NCBI GenBank assembly: GCA_023053685.1
Contig: JALIGW010000016.1
Span: 4,534,001-4,598,000, forward strand
Source of the DNA: Diadophis punctatus similis
Taxonomy: Eukaryota > Chordata > Lepidosauria > Squamata > Dipsadidae
DNA: 64,000 nucleotides
Reading direction: 5' to 3'
The notes under the pieces: model-generated
Databases searched by the model: none
What the model was told of the DNA's origin: nothing
What the model saw: the letters and a program-made list of their open reading frames with translations, nothing else
Part shown: positions 40,873-53,330 of the stretch, in pieces
How positions within the stretch are numbered: position 1 is the stretch's first letter
Layout: each line of letters starts with the position of its first letter
Position numbers and translations under genes: made by a program

Positions 40873-41079
<207 letters not shown>

Positions 41080-41329
41080 TTAACAGTACAGCCCAAATAT
41101 GTACATCTCGGGATCAGGAATGTACTAATGATTACAAGGCTTGTGACACCAGCAGTCTTGCTCCCCACATATTTGGATCTTTCATGTATTGGCAAGATTG
41201 CATTAAAGTTTCCCTATTTCATTATTTCTTTCATTGATATCGCCCATTGATATGCTGCTTCCCGTATCAGGAAAAGATACCCTCAGCATTAAACAACAAC
41301 AAAACCCCTTGCTGTGCCTCTCAACTAAA

Positions 41330-41885
41330 ATAGAAAACTTGGTTCAGTAATGAGGGAAGACCCACTCTCCTAGAAGAATGAAATATTTTGAAGAATATTA
41401 AAAAAGGAAGAATATTATATTTCCCTAAAGGAGAAACATGCTCTTGGAAAGCAGCCCCCACCTTTGTTAATAGCCCCAGCAGGACTGGGACAGCCAATCT
41501 ACAAGACAAAAGACCTTCAGCTCCAGGTGATGGGATTAAGATATGACCCTCCAGGACATAATAGTATTAACCCACTAGCAGCAGAGCTCACTACATTGTA
41601 CAATCTCCTAAAGACATTGCATCACCCAGCAAACTTCAACCAAACTTGGGAGCTCAGACAAATATGACCCCATAGGAATCTGACAACAGCCAATACAATG
41701 CATGTTCTTGCACAGGAACAGGAAGCTCAAGTGCAAAGCCCAAGAGAAGGTATAAAAACCCCTCTCTCTTAACTCCATGTGGTCAGCTGCCCAGGACCAT
41801 CCATGTGGTTCTGCTTCATCATTAAACCCTCTTTCTAATCAGCCTCCATGTTTCCAGTGTCTTTCTCCTGGCTTGGAACTGAACC
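41330..41885 (+). mobile_element. Possible LTR fragment
   Basis: Contains a TATA-like ggtataaaaacccctctctc near 41750 and attaaaccctctttct near 41821 followed by a T/C-rich stretch, an order usual in LTRs. No TG...CA ends or 5-bp duplication could be found, so this is weak. Confidence 0.3.
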
Positions 41886-41889
41886 AGAT

Positions 41890-42108
41890 GGATCACCCCG
41901 CCTGCAGGAAGAGCCATGTCTTAATGGCTTTTCGGAAGGCCAGCAAGGTGGGGATGATTCAGATCTCTGGGGGAAGTTGGTTCCAGAGAGCAGGGGCCCC
42001 TAGAGAGAAGGCTCTCCCCCTAGGCCCCGCCAGTGGGCACTGTTTGGCTGATGGGACCTGGAGGAGACCCACTCTGTGGGACCTAACCGGTCGAAGGGAA
42101 GTATGAGA
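41890..42108 (-). mobile_element. L2/CR1-type LINE fragment
   Basis: The minus strand encodes the same RT tail as 12550-13055 ([39 protein letters not shown]). Truncated at both sides. Confidence 0.8.
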
Positions 42109-42109
42109 T

Positions 42110-43545
42110 AGGATATTTCTTCCAACAATGAGAAAGCAGGGGAAAGAACCAGAATTTAAGAACTGATAAAATTCCAAAGACACTGATACATGCTGATAGT
42201 ACTTTTGCAAATGCTCCTTAGTTTGTTTTGATGGTTGATCGTTTTGACAAACCTAATTCGAACAGGATAATTTCTCCAGTAAATAAAAATTAAATATACA
42301 ATATGTTGCTGACAAAGTCAATGTTTTTTTAAAATAAAAATGTCTTCTGAGGCTAAAGAAAAGTAACAAGTAGCCCTAAATTATTGTCATCGGCACCATT
42401 GTTGCTGCTACTGCTGTGATTTATGAAAGCATTTGGGTCTTCCTAGACATTTCCTCAAGCGTTTCCCACCTTAATCTTTGCAAACATCTAAATTTCTTTA
42501 CAATTAGATTGAACTTAATTATGGCCTTTGCTAATAATCATCCTGCCTTGCTTTACCTGCTCTTGGGTCACAAATGGCCAGCTGCCTCATCATTTCATAA
42601 AGAGTTGTTTTCCTACCTGCCGTTCGCTATGTTCAGAATGTTAATAGCTACTACAGCGGAATATGAATAGGCTTGGTGGGGCCTCTTGAAATGTAGAAAA
42701 ATGGCCCAGGCATGAAAAAAGATAAAAGGGAAAAGGGCAGTAATGAATTTAGAGGAAAATGAGCATTAATGGCCCTAACATTACTCATGTTCCACATAAC
42801 AAATTATTGGAAGTCTGTCAAGCACACCAAATTACCTACTCCTCTGCTGTTGTGGGGCCCTTTGGAGCCATCCAAAACCAGCAAAAGCAAGACAATTTGA
42901 GCTAATTTTACTATTTATAACAATAGAACAGACCATTAAGATAAATTAATGTCATTATCAAGTTTCTATGAAAATGACAAATACTGCTATCTCGAGCAGC
43001 TTTAGAAGCTGTTGACTATAATGAAATCTGCTCTACAGGTACTAAAGAGAAACACTCCATGTAATTATTTTCTAGTAGCTTGTTTGTTTCCTTCCCATTC
43101 ATTTGCTTTCACCACAATTAGTTCTGTACACAATACATGGTAACTAAACAGTCAACACTAGGCGACATTAGGACTAATTGGGCAATTAGGAGGCAGTTCT
43201 CATCCTTTTAAGTCCTAAAGAGACCTAGGAGTAAACATTCTTCTCCAAGCTCCAATGCCGGTGCTACACAAGCTGACAATAATGTTTGTCCAAGCTTAAA
43301 GGAACATCAAGAAAGACAAGAAAGAAAGTGCAAATCAAATGTTTCCCCCTAAGGTTCAAACAACAGAGAGGGTGAATGCAATGATCTAATAATTACCCTC
43401 TCATAGTAGCCTCCACAAAGTAGCAAAAGGATGCGACAACTTGGAAGGTTTTGTTAGATACTTCCAAGAATTTTAAGGTGTCTTAAAATGAAGACTGGAA
43501 TATCACATGGCTCATGTGCCAGGGAATATCTGGCCTATCAGATTC
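42110..43545. other. Unique AT-rich sequence, possible conserved non-coding DNA
   Basis: No repeat or gene recognised over 1.4 kb. Contains several TAAT/ATTA-type strings within mixed-composition sequence. Conservation cannot be tested here. Confidence 0.35.
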
Positions 43546-43652
43546 CAGAGGTCTTCAAACTTGGCAACTTTAAGAACTTGTGGACTTCAAGTCCCAGAAT
43601 TCTGGGAATTGAAGTCCACAAGTCTTAAAGTTGCCAAGTTTAGGGACCCCTG
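43546..43652. mobile_element. Foldback MITE, 107 bp
   Basis: Starts cagaggtcttcaaacttggc and ends with the near reverse complement through tagggacccctg. No clear target duplication. Confidence 0.75.
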
Positions 43653-43675
43653 GATTAACCTATCTAGTCTTTGGG

Positions 43676-43910
43676 CAATAGCAATATAGCACTTTTCTTA
43701 TATACCGCTTCATAGTGCTTTACAGCACTCTCTAAGCGGTTTACAGAGTTCAGCATATTTCCCCCAACAATCTGGGTCCTCATTTTACCGACCTCGGAAG
43801 GATGGAAGGCTGAGTCAACCTTGAGCCTAGTGAGATTTGAACAGCTGAACTGTTGAACTAGCAGTCAGCCTGCAATGGCTGCATTTAACCACTGCACCAC
43901 TTCAGCTCAA
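43676..43910 (-). mobile_element. tRNA-derived SINE
   Basis: Same family as 33721-33951, inverted. The minus strand starts gagctgaagtggtgcagtgg. This copy and the one at 49043 share the extra aacagctgaactgttgaact segment, so they are one subfamily. Confidence 0.85.
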
Positions 43911-44383
43911 ATCATTAGGAATGCATGTAAGTACATTTTATTTATTTATTTAATTTATATACCGCCCATCTTGCTGTCCAAGGCAACATTTCTCAATGGA
44001 CCACAATGAAAAAGCTTACCATCTTGGTCTAGGCGGTCTTTGTTTACAGAAAGAATGGGATACCCAGTATGAAAACAAGATCTTAGCCAGAGAGTTTAAA
44101 AAAAAGATTGAAACAATCAAGGGATCTAAAATAAAACAAAGAGAATATAAATATGCATGAACGTTTGTGTATATGTATGCACACAGACATACATTAAGGA
44201 GAAATAAAAGAATACTGATGACTTCTATCTGGAATATTTGTATAAGTGAAGGTAATCTATTAGGAAATGATATAGCATCCTAATATCAGATCCTAAGAAA
44301 GATATCCTTGGCTTTAGGAGGGATTCCTCAAAACTCTTGCAAGTTGTGCTCATTGTTCAGCCTTTGCAACATACAGGTCTGAT

Positions 44384-44819
44384 CGGGGTGGGCTGCTGGG
44401 GGTTCGGAGGGGTTTGGGAGAGCCTCTAGCTAAGATTCTGTGCAGTTGAGAGAACTCCCAAATCCCACTCCTGGTTGGCCCCGCCCACCCCTCCCCTCCC
44501 AGGAGTGCCCACGCGGCCCATTTTGGATGCAGGTAAGTGCAGGGCGCGCGTGGAGGCTCGGGGAGGGCAAAAAACGGGCCTACCTGAAGTTCGGGAAGGC
44601 TGGAAATGGGCCTGTTTCTGGCCTCCAGAGGGCTTCTGGAGCCTGGGGAGGCCGTTTTCGCCCTCCCAGAGGCTCGAGGAAAGCCTCTGGAGTCCGGGGA
44701 GGGCAAAAATGCCCCCCGCCATGGTGCAGGAGGCCGACTAGGCCATGCCCACCATGGCCACACCCACCCAGCAACCCGGGCAGAGAACCTCTTGCTAAAA
44801 TTTTTGAAGCCCACCCCTG
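44384..44819. mobile_element. hAT-like element, 436 bp
   Basis: Starts cggggtgggctgctgg and ends ttttgaagcccacccctg, with the perfect duplication ggtctgat at 44376-44383 and 44820-44827. The GC-rich interior gives long but meaningless frames on both strands. Confidence 0.85.
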
Positions 44820-45016
44820 GGTCTGATCACTAATAAGCCAAATGCATACAATATACTTCAGCAGTTGAATTTAAAACTTAATAACCATATAGGATTTTTC
44901 TTTTAATTACCCATCCTCTTTGCTTAATTTATATTGTTCACACTTAATGTACTACATTGTTCACACAAAGAATGTGGATCAATTTAATAACTAATTAAAC
45001 ATGGAGAGCACTCTCT

Positions 45017-45245
45017 AAATAGCAATAGCACTTAGACTTATATACTGCTTCATAGTGCTTTACAGCCTTTTCTAAGCAGTTTACAGAGTCAGCATATTGT
45101 CCCCAACAATCTGGGTCATCATTTTACCGATCTCCAAAGGATGGAAGGCTGAGTCAACCTTGGGTTGGTGAGAATCGAACTCCTGGAGTGAGCAGTGAGT
45201 TAGACTTGCAATACTGCATTCTAACCACTGTGCCATACGGCTCTA
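45017..45245 (-). mobile_element. tRNA-derived SINE
   Basis: Same family as 33721-33951, inverted, from the aatagcaatagcac tail to ctgtgccatacggctct. Confidence 0.85.
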
Positions 45246-45645
45246 TATACCTCAAAGGATATCACACAGAAGAAGAATGCAGAGTGTATGTACACCCAGA
45301 ATAATGAATTTCAGTTCTAAGAAGATTAGAACTTCCAGATTTAAATTCCATTTAGAGAACATTAAAAACAGCAGCAATTTGTGGACCTGGTGCCCTTTTC
45401 TTCACCCTGCAACAATCTTCTTTACCCTATTACTGCCTTCCTAACTTGATGAATGGAAACACTGAAGCTTTTCAGTCTTAGTGCTTTGAAATCCTTACCA
45501 AAAAGAGAATATGCTAAAAACAAAAAACATCCATGCTTATCACAATTCATTTGTTCATTCTCAATGGCTTCAACAAGAAATCAGTGGCACAGTCTTTAGG
45601 AACGGTATGGGAAGCCTAATCCTTCTTTCTAAATTCTAAAGTAAC

Positions 45646-46277
45646 TGTTCTGACCTAGACTTCCTTAGAAAGCATGAAGCAGAGTCTTAGTCCCGGCAAA
45701 ACCTCTTTTATTTACACGGCTGTGGATTCCTTTCATTCACAGTCCGCAAGACTTGGCAAACAGTCTTTCAGAGGAATATTTATCAACACAAACCTTATCT
45801 CACTTGGAACGCTGCCAGAGAACTAGTTTCCAAACGCAGGGCAAGGCAAAACTTGGCACAGAGTCTATTAGAGTCACAAACAGAACTTTCCACTCTTGAA
45901 ACGGCCAAACGAACTAATTGTTTCCTGCAAAAGCCCACGTCCCGTTCGCTCCTCTTTTATTTCCTATGGGAGGGGCCAATAATCTCCAAGGTGTGGCTTT
46001 ACTCCCAAGTCGACCCTGCTTTCTTAGTTGTTCTTGTCTTCTGGCAGCTCTGCGCATGCGCACACTGGGAACAGGCTCCAGTTGTTCCTCTGCCTCACTG
46101 AGGTCTGATTCCCGAGGCAGCTGATAACTGCCAGATGGCCTTGGCCCCCTCTGTGCCTCTGACGCAGAGCCCTCATCCGAGCCTTCCCCAGACTCCAGGA
46201 CTGGCCCATGTTCCTCCCCAACCTTCTCACTGTCTGAATCTGCTGCCAGCACTGCTGGCCGCTGGCGAGCCACAACA
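45646..46277 (-). mobile_element. Solo LTR, 632 bp, with 5-bp duplication gtaac
   Basis: On the minus strand it starts TGTTGTGGCTCGCC and ends TCTAGGTCAGAACA (TG...CA). The target duplication gtaac lies at 45641-45645 and 46278-46282. An AATAAA on the minus strand lies in gtgtaaataaaagagg, suiting an LTR R region. An NRF1-like TGCGCATGCGCA is at 46051-46062. No internal retroelement genes remain next to it; gypsy or ERV class is not decided. Confidence 0.8.
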
Positions 46278-46394
46278 GTAACGATTTAGCAATAGGGAGG
46301 AAGGAAACACTCCTAAACCTTTGCTGCACCTTCAAGGAGTGTACTACATCTAGTCATTGTAAGTGGAGGCAAAGCATCCATAGATCATGGTTTA

Positions 46395-47400
46395 CAGTTT
46401 AACAGATTAACAGAGTTGGAAGGAACCTTGTATGTCATCTAGTCCAACCCCCCCACCAGCCAAGCAGGAAATCCTACACCACAAATGGCAGTCCAATCTC
46501 TTTTTGAAGGCCTCCAGTGATGAAGTTCCCACAACTTCCGAAGGCAAGCTGTTCCATTGCTTGATTGTTCTCACTGTCAGAAAAATTCTCCTTATTTCTA
46601 GATTGAATCTCTCCTTGATCAGTTTCCAATTCAGTGGTGGGTTCCTACCAGTGCGGTCCACTCTATAGCACCGGTAGCGGCCCGCTGGTGACATCACAGT
46701 ACCGGTGCGGTCGGTTGCCAGTGCCTGGGTGCCGCCATTTTTTTTTAAAAAAAATTTTTTTAAATTTTTTAAAACATTTTCTTCTGCGCATGCCCAGAAG
46801 CCGAGCTTCCGGCACTACACATGCGCTGCCTTCCTACCCACAGTGAATCCAAACAGGGAGGATGGCTGAGGGAGCGCATGAGACGCTGAAAGAATAGGCG
46901 GCAGGAGCTATCTCCATTCCCCTCCCTTCAGCAGTCCGAGACGCCACAAACGTGCGGTGATGATCCTAGGCATTTTTGCACGTTTGAGGCTTCTCAAGCT
47001 GCTGAGGGGAGGGGGAACAGGCAGCAGGAGCCTAGGATCATCGAATGGGGAGAAGCATTCAGGCTGGACGGAGCCTCCTAGAAGAACCGCTGCTGCGGTC
47101 TTGCTGCTCCTGCTGCGGGCGGCTGCATTGCGGGTGGGCAATGCCCCCTGCTTCTCTGGCTGCTGCCAAGCTCCCGAGGCCCACGCCCACCCGGTCACAT
47201 GGCTGGCAAGCCACACCCACAAAATAAGCCACGCCCACAGAGTGGTAGTAAAAAAATTAGGAACCCGACCCTGGTTTCCATCCATTATTCCTTGTCTGGC
47301 CTTCAGGTGCCTTGGAAAATAACTTGACCCCCCTCCTCTCTGTGGCAGCCCCTGAAATATTGGAACACTGTTATCATGTCTCAAAACATCCTATTCTCTC
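46395..47400 (-). mobile_element. CR1 LINE 3' fragment interrupted by a hAT-like element
   Basis: Left part: gagttggaaggaacctt...catctagtccaac, the reverse complement of the CR1 3' end, continuing to 46631. The right part resumes after the insertion as gtttccatccattattcctt...cttggaaaataacttgaccc. Confidence 0.75.
46632..47273. mobile_element. hAT-like element, 642 bp, nested in CR1
   Basis: Starts cagtggtgggttcctaccag and ends aggaacccgaccctg. The flanking CR1 sequence shows an imperfect duplication of gtttccaa/gtttccat. It is longer than most copies, with a GC-rich right half containing ccacacccac and aataagccacgcccacag. Confidence 0.7.
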
Positions 47401-47953
47401 CCAGTACAATTTTGTTTCTTTCTGGTTGATCAGTGCATCTCTTTGTCATAACACCCATTAACTGCTGGAATCACAGTCTAGTCAGTAGAGTTCAGTTAGT
47501 ATTGTATTAAAGTTAATGAAAGGCAATTAGTATAATAAAGTGCTATCAAACATTTAAGGACATTTTATTCATACTATTAGCCAGAGGTTCTATTTGAGAG
47601 GAGATTTCATTTTTTAAATTTAATTATACCTTTAGATGGGAATATTAAGTTTGACATCCATTTGCTAATTTATTATAAAATAAAGAGATTGTGAATTTGT
47701 GACCCACTTGGAAGTCAAAGCAAATTCTATGTCAGAGAATATAAAACCAGGCCTCTTTGCACCAGCCCTGAAACTTACATTGACATTGCTTTTAATTTTT
47801 TTCTTAATTTGGAAAAAATATTGAACATTTTTCACTGACTCTCGGGCATAGCCTGGAGTTTTAATTAACTCAGTTCACATACTCAAGTCATGGTTTATTA
47901 AATCAATTATTGTTTTTCTCTATTGGCAACTCAGGATGGCTATTGGTCTATGT

Positions 47954-48083
47954 CAGGGATGTCAAACTTGTGGCCCACAGGCCGGATGTTTCACGCACTG
48001 GCCACACCCACCCTTAGTGAAGGGGGAAAAAGCACAATACATCACATGACAACGACGCTGACGATGCATGTTTGACACTCCTG
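47954..48083. mobile_element. hAT-like MITE, 130 bp
   Basis: Starts cagggatgtcaaacttgtgg and ends atgtttgacactcctg. The flanks gtctatgt and gtctgtgt match at 7 of 8 bases. Short relative of 28714-29332. Confidence 0.8.
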
Positions 48084-48132
48084 GTCTGTGTTATAACCTC
48101 CCATCTGGACACGTTCTGGATCCTTAGGCCAC

Positions 48133-48809
48133 TGTCATGCCCCTGTCAGAGTCTGACTCTGTGATGGGAGATGAGCTGGAACAAGAACTGACAGCAAGTG
48201 AGAGGGCAGCTCCGTTGGTCTTGGAGGAAACTGGGGAAGGGCAGAGTCAGGCCAGGCCAGGCTGTTCGGAATTAGCAAGGCCTGCAGGCAGGGAGGAACA
48301 GAGCTCAGCTGAGGAGCATGCACCACCTCCTTCTGATGGAGAAGCATGCACCACCCCCTTCTGCTTGGAGAGTGCAGAGGAGGCGGGATCAGCTCAGACG
48401 GAGAAGGCCACTCACGAGGAGAGTGCCCCTCCTGGCTTCACCAGGCACACCTGGGGAATGAGACTTAAGGAGACACTGCGGGGAGGGGCATTTGTTGGGA
48501 ACAAACACTGAGTTCCTGGAGTGTTGTGTGTCAACATTTGAACTTGTCAAGAATCCTTGCATTCCTGTGTGGCAGTTCTGGACTGATTATATGTATCTTT
48601 TGCTCCCTGAACTCCTTGCTTTGTTCTTGTTTTGCTAGATAAATTTGGGATTTATTGCCGTGCAGCCTTGGTGCAGACAGCGCTGGGCTGGACTAATTGT
48701 GACCAGAAGCTGTTTGAGGTTTGTTTGGGGGAGATTTGGAGCACTAAAAGGTCCAGTTTGAACTGCCAGCTCTTTGTGTTATCTCTGTGCCGTGCCCTGG
48801 CTCATCACA
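48133..48809 (+). mobile_element. Solo LTR, 677 bp, with 5-bp duplication gccac
   Basis: Starts TGTCATGCCCCTGTC and ends CTGGCTCATCACA (TG...CA). The target duplication gccac lies at 48128-48132 and 48810-48814. A 124-codon frame inside is not similar to a known protein. No internal retroelement genes flank it. Confidence 0.7.
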
Positions 48810-49042
48810 GCCACATTCTGACAAGAACATGCATTTCCAAGGGAATTTGACATGATCTTAGAAACTGTTCCAGGACTTCGGTGGAAAGAACACATATGAG
48901 AGTAAACGGTATGTGTGAATAATCTTGGGAGACAGAAATGCTGCCAAGAGAGCTGTCAAATAGAAGGCACTTGAGCCTACAACAATAACATGTGTGGGGC
49001 AAGAGGCTCAGAAAAGACCTTCCCTACTTTGGGAGCTAGAAT

Positions 49043-49275
49043 AATAGCACTATAGCACTTTTCTTATATACCGCTTCATAGTGCTTTACAGCCCTCTCTA
49101 AGCGGTTTACAGAGTTCAGCATATTGCCCCCAACAATCTGGGTCCTCATTTTACCCACCTCGGAAGGATGGAAGGCTGAGTCAACCTTGAGCCTAGTGAG
49201 ATTTGAACAGCTGAACTGTTGAACTAGCAGTCAGCCTGCAATGGCTGCATTTAACCACTGCACCACTTCAGCTCT
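49043..49275 (-). mobile_element. tRNA-derived SINE
   Basis: Same subfamily as 43676-43910, inverted; the two are nearly identical over more than 200 bp, so this is probably a recent subfamily. Confidence 0.85.
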
Positions 49276-50580
49276 AGAAAGGAGACTGGAGGAAAAAAGT
49301 ACTTTCAGACTTGCAAGATGTCTGAAATGTCCCATTAACTTTACAGCAAAGTAGAATTGGCTTGCCTGCTCATGTTTCCTGTCTAGTCTACCTTATAAAA
49401 CTAATATCAATCTTGAGACTGGGGCGTGGTCAGAGCCACAGCAGCATAGCGTAAATTTCGGGGCTCCGAAATAAACGCTGAATCCCACCGTCGTTGGGGG
49501 TCCTTGTGATCCAGAGCTGTCCTAGAGGGACAGTGAAGAACCGGGGCATGGGCTGGCATGGATGGGGAAACCGCAATTTCCCTAAAACACCAGTGAAAAG
49601 CCCTGGACTGGACGATGTGGAAGACAGCCAGTACGAGCTATCAAAAGCTGGGGCAACCACTCTAAAGAAGTGAGGAACAGCGGAGTGAAACATCTGGGTG
49701 AGATATTTTTGTTTTGGTCTTGTAAACAAGAACCCTATTTTTAAAGCGGCTCTCCTTTAAGCAAGAATTTGGAAAAACGTTTGGAGAAAAGTGAAGCGGA
49801 GTGGAAAAATGGCTACCGCTTCACACAAATAACAGCGGCGGACAATGAGAGACCAGAAAATTAAAAACATGAAAAGACTTTTGAATTATGATTTAGAAAA
49901 AAAATCTGGAAAGCAAGATTGGGATTTTTTGATTTTTATATTCTATACGTTTACCTTTTCAAATTGGTTATTGAAAGTTAAAACTGAAAGTAAACATACT
50001 GAGTTTTGGAGTACAAAACTGCCATCTAATGGACAAAGAAGGAGAATAACATGATCTTGGACAGCATCAGATAGTCACAATAACAGGTGGCTGGAGGTTT
50101 TGTTTTTGTTAGGAATAATAGTGAAGAGATTTTAAAGCAGAAATTTGAGAGACTTAGTTCTCATATCATTGGTGGTGTTTTTTGGGGGATACTTCTCTTT
50201 TCATTTTTGAAGAGAAAATAGTGGTGAAGTTTGGTTGGGGAGTTTATTTTAAAAAATGGAAGTAAATTCCTCCTTTTTAAATTTGTGCTATTAACTTTTC
50301 AAATAAGAGACTGGATTATATTTTTTATTCCTATTTTTCTCTTTGATGAGTTTTTTTCTAGATTTTTTTCTTTTTTCTTTTTTATATACCTTTTTCTACT
50401 TTTATGTTTTGCTATCATATTTACTAGATTGAGGTAACAAGAACCTGAAGATTGTGATTGGTTTTTTTTTCTTGTTATATTTTTTATTTATTTTTCCTAC
50501 TCTTTTCTTTTTTGTGGTTTATTTTTTACCCTGACGGTGATTGATATAGTTCAATTTCGATTATAAATATTGAGTGGAAG

Positions 50581-51483
50581 ATGAGTAAGAAGGTAACTCC
50601 CCACTCTTCGGTAGCAGCGAGCCCTACAGCACAGAAGACATCTGAGGTAGCAGCACAACAAGAAAAGATGAATTCCGAATTAAAAAGTTTGCTACAGGCA
50701 ATGCACCAAGACTTGAAAGAGGTAAAGGAGGAAGTAAAAAAAATTAACGAGCAAATAGGGAAAGTAGAAGATGAAGTTAAGGAAATGAAAGAGATGATGG
50801 GGAAGATAGAAGAAGGAATCCAAAAAGTGGAAGAGAGGAGTGATCAAATAGAGGAAAAAGTGGAAGAGATAAATTTGAATACAACAATTTCAGGGAAAAA
50901 TCACGAGGGCAATCATAACAATGGAGATGGATCGAGATGACTATTATCTACACTTCCAAAATATTGAAGAAGAAAAAGGAGAAAATTTACCAGAACTAAT
51001 AGTGGAGATGTTGGCAGAACCAATGATGGAAAGTAAAGAGAAGATTTTGAATGAAGTTGATGAAATATTCAGAGTGCATACAAGATATGCTATGAGACAT
51101 AATTTACCAAGAGAAATACATGTTAGATTCACAAAAAAGCAGTGAGAAATCAGATCTTACAGATGGCAAGAAATACCACAATAAAACACAAGATGAAAGA
51201 AATTGTGATTTTAAAGCAAATTCCCAGAAGAGTGAGAGATACTAGAAAAGAGTATCAATTTTTGACTAAATGTCTGATTAGAAAAGGAGTGAACTTTAGA
51301 TGGCTAATACCTGAAGGGTTATTGGTGAATTGGCAAGAACAAAGACATAGACTGGATACTTTGGATAAAGCGGAGTCATTTTATTCACAATATATTGAGT
51401 TCTTAGAAGATACAAAACCCACTGAAGAAGGAAAGGAGAAGAGTCAAGAAATAAAGGAAAAAGAAAGACAAATACAGAAATAG
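50581..51483 (+). pseudogene. L1 ORF1 remnant
   Basis: The first 119 codons encode a Ser/Thr-rich start and a long coiled coil (heptad-like KEEVKKINEQIGKVEDEVKE). After a frame change near 50921 come RRM-like sequence (DDYYLHFQNIEEEKGENLPE) and then, after a stop, the C-terminal domain (LKQIPRRVRDTRKEYQFL, KGVNFRWLIPEGL). The order matches L1 ORF1p. Two breaks make it non-functional as read here. Confidence 0.8.
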
Positions 51484-51583
51484 AACTACAAGAACGGGAG
51501 GAAATAAGAGAAGGAACTCGATCAAAAGAATCCAAGGAATAAAGAGTAACTAGAGCAACTAGCCAATTAAATAAATAAAAGAG

Positions 51584-53037
51584 ATGGAAGAAGAGATAAA
51601 AATAATTTCATTAAATATAAATGGAATAAAAAGGATAGTAAATAAATTAGAAAAATTAAAATTTGAGATTATTTGTTTACAAGAAGTACATATTAAAAAA
51701 CAACATAGAAAATACCTATAACATGAGAAACTTGGACAATTATATACATCATTAGCAGATCAATCCAAAAGAGGAGTGGTTTTATATATTAAATGAGAAA
51801 TACAATCAGAAATAATATATGAAGACTTAGAGGGAAGAATATTAATGGTTGAAATAATAATGAACTTTAAGAAAGTACTGATAGTAGCAATCTATGCTCC
51901 AAATGATAATCAAGAAGAATTTTATAGAAAATTACATAGAAAAATAATTGAATATGAATATGAAGATATATGTATAGTAGGATATTTTAATGCAATTGTA
52001 GATAAAAAACAAATTATAGATCATCCAAAGTAAATAAGAAACAGAGAAAGACTCTTCCAAAAACATTTTTACAATGATGGACGAATTAACACTACAAGAC
52101 GCATGGAGACAGAGGAATATGAAAGAAAGACAATACACGTTCTACTCAAATAGACATTTGTCGTGGTCAAGAATAGATATGATGTGGATGTCATTAGAAT
52201 TATTGACTAAAATAGAAATGATTGAAACTGAACCAAATATATGGGCAGACCACAATCCAATTATAATGAAATGGAAAGGACAAAGAAAGAGACCAAGATG
52301 GACATTGAACCAGAGAGTAGTAAATGAAAAAAACTTTCAAATATATATGGAAAAAGAACTGACTTTCTTTTTTAAAGAAAATAAGAAAGAAGATACTTCT
52401 TTACAAAATTTGTGAGATACTTGTAAAGCATATATTAGAGGACTAGTAATGACATATATGGGAAAACAGAAGAAACAAACGAGACAAAAACAAAAAGAGA
52501 TGGAGGAAGAATACAAAAGATTGGAAAAAGATTTGCAAAAATATTCACAAGATAAAACACTTAAAAATAAAATGACCCTATAGAAACATAAAATAAACAT
52601 ATTTGAAAATGAAGAGATTTCCCAGAAAATAAAACAAGGAAAACAAAACTTTTTTGAAAATGCAAATAAGCCAGGACGTTGGTTGGCCTATAAAATTAAG
52701 AAAGAGAGAGAAAAGAAAGCAATAAACCAATTAATAGACATGAAAGGAAATTTACACTACCAAAACAATGAAAAAGAGAAAATAGTAGAAAATTACTATG
52801 AACAATTATACAAACAAGAAAACATAAAGGAAGAAGAAAGAAGATAATATTTGGAGAATGCAAATATACCAAAAATCCAAGAAAATATCAAAAAGAATTT
52901 GGAGGAAAGGATATCAATGATGGAACTATTAGAAGGGATTAAAACACAGAAGAATGGGAAAACACCAGTACCTGATGGATTACCAGCAGAATTTTATAGA
53001 AATAGATTAAAGGAATATATATGGAATAAAATATGAA
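51584..53037 (+). pseudogene. L1 ORF2 remnant: endonuclease and start of reverse transcriptase
   Basis: Starts with an APE-type endonuclease (SLNINGIKR, then LQEVH at about 51690; YAPNDNQEEFY; SRIDMMWMS; WADHNPI). It continues to the pre-RT region ending NGKTPVPDGLPAEFYRN. In-frame stops occur repeatedly (for example near 51719, 51796, 52031, 52413). The RT catalytic part is absent. Confidence 0.8.
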
Positions 53038-53099
53038 AAATGTAAGATTGTGTAAAAGAATTCAAGGTTGCTGGAATACTATCCCAGAAAAATGGAGAA

Positions 53100-53330
53100 A
53101 ATACAGCAAAGGGAGGAGGAAGGGAGGAGAGGAGGAGGAAGGAGTAAGAAAGGAAGAGGAGGAGGAGGAGGAGGAGGAGGCGGAATGGGAAGAAGAGAGT
53201 TAGGAGAGAGGGCAGGAGGGGAAGTAGGGAAGAGGAGAAGGAGAGAGGGAAGGGGAAGGAGGCTTAGAAGGAGAAGGAGAAGGAGGAAGGGAAGGGAAGA
53301 AGAAAGAGAAGGAAAGGCTGTATGAGATAG
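53100..53330. repeat. Purine-rich (GGA/GAA) tract inside the L1
   Basis: About 230 bp of nearly pure A and G on the + strand, with GGAGGA and GAAGGA units, lying where most of ORF2 should be. Confidence 0.9.

Noticed and set aside
44350..44826. 154-codon minus and 128-codon plus frames
   Set aside because: Both cover the same GC-rich hAT-like element, with no protein similarity.
45914..46273. 119-codon minus-strand frame rich in Glu and Ser
   Set aside because: Lies wholly inside the solo LTR and has no homologous protein that I recognise; GC-rich LTR sequence gives open frames by chance.
48137..48511. 124-codon + strand frame rich in Glu, starting soon after the LTR start
   Set aside because: Inside the second solo LTR; no known domain and no splice or operon context.
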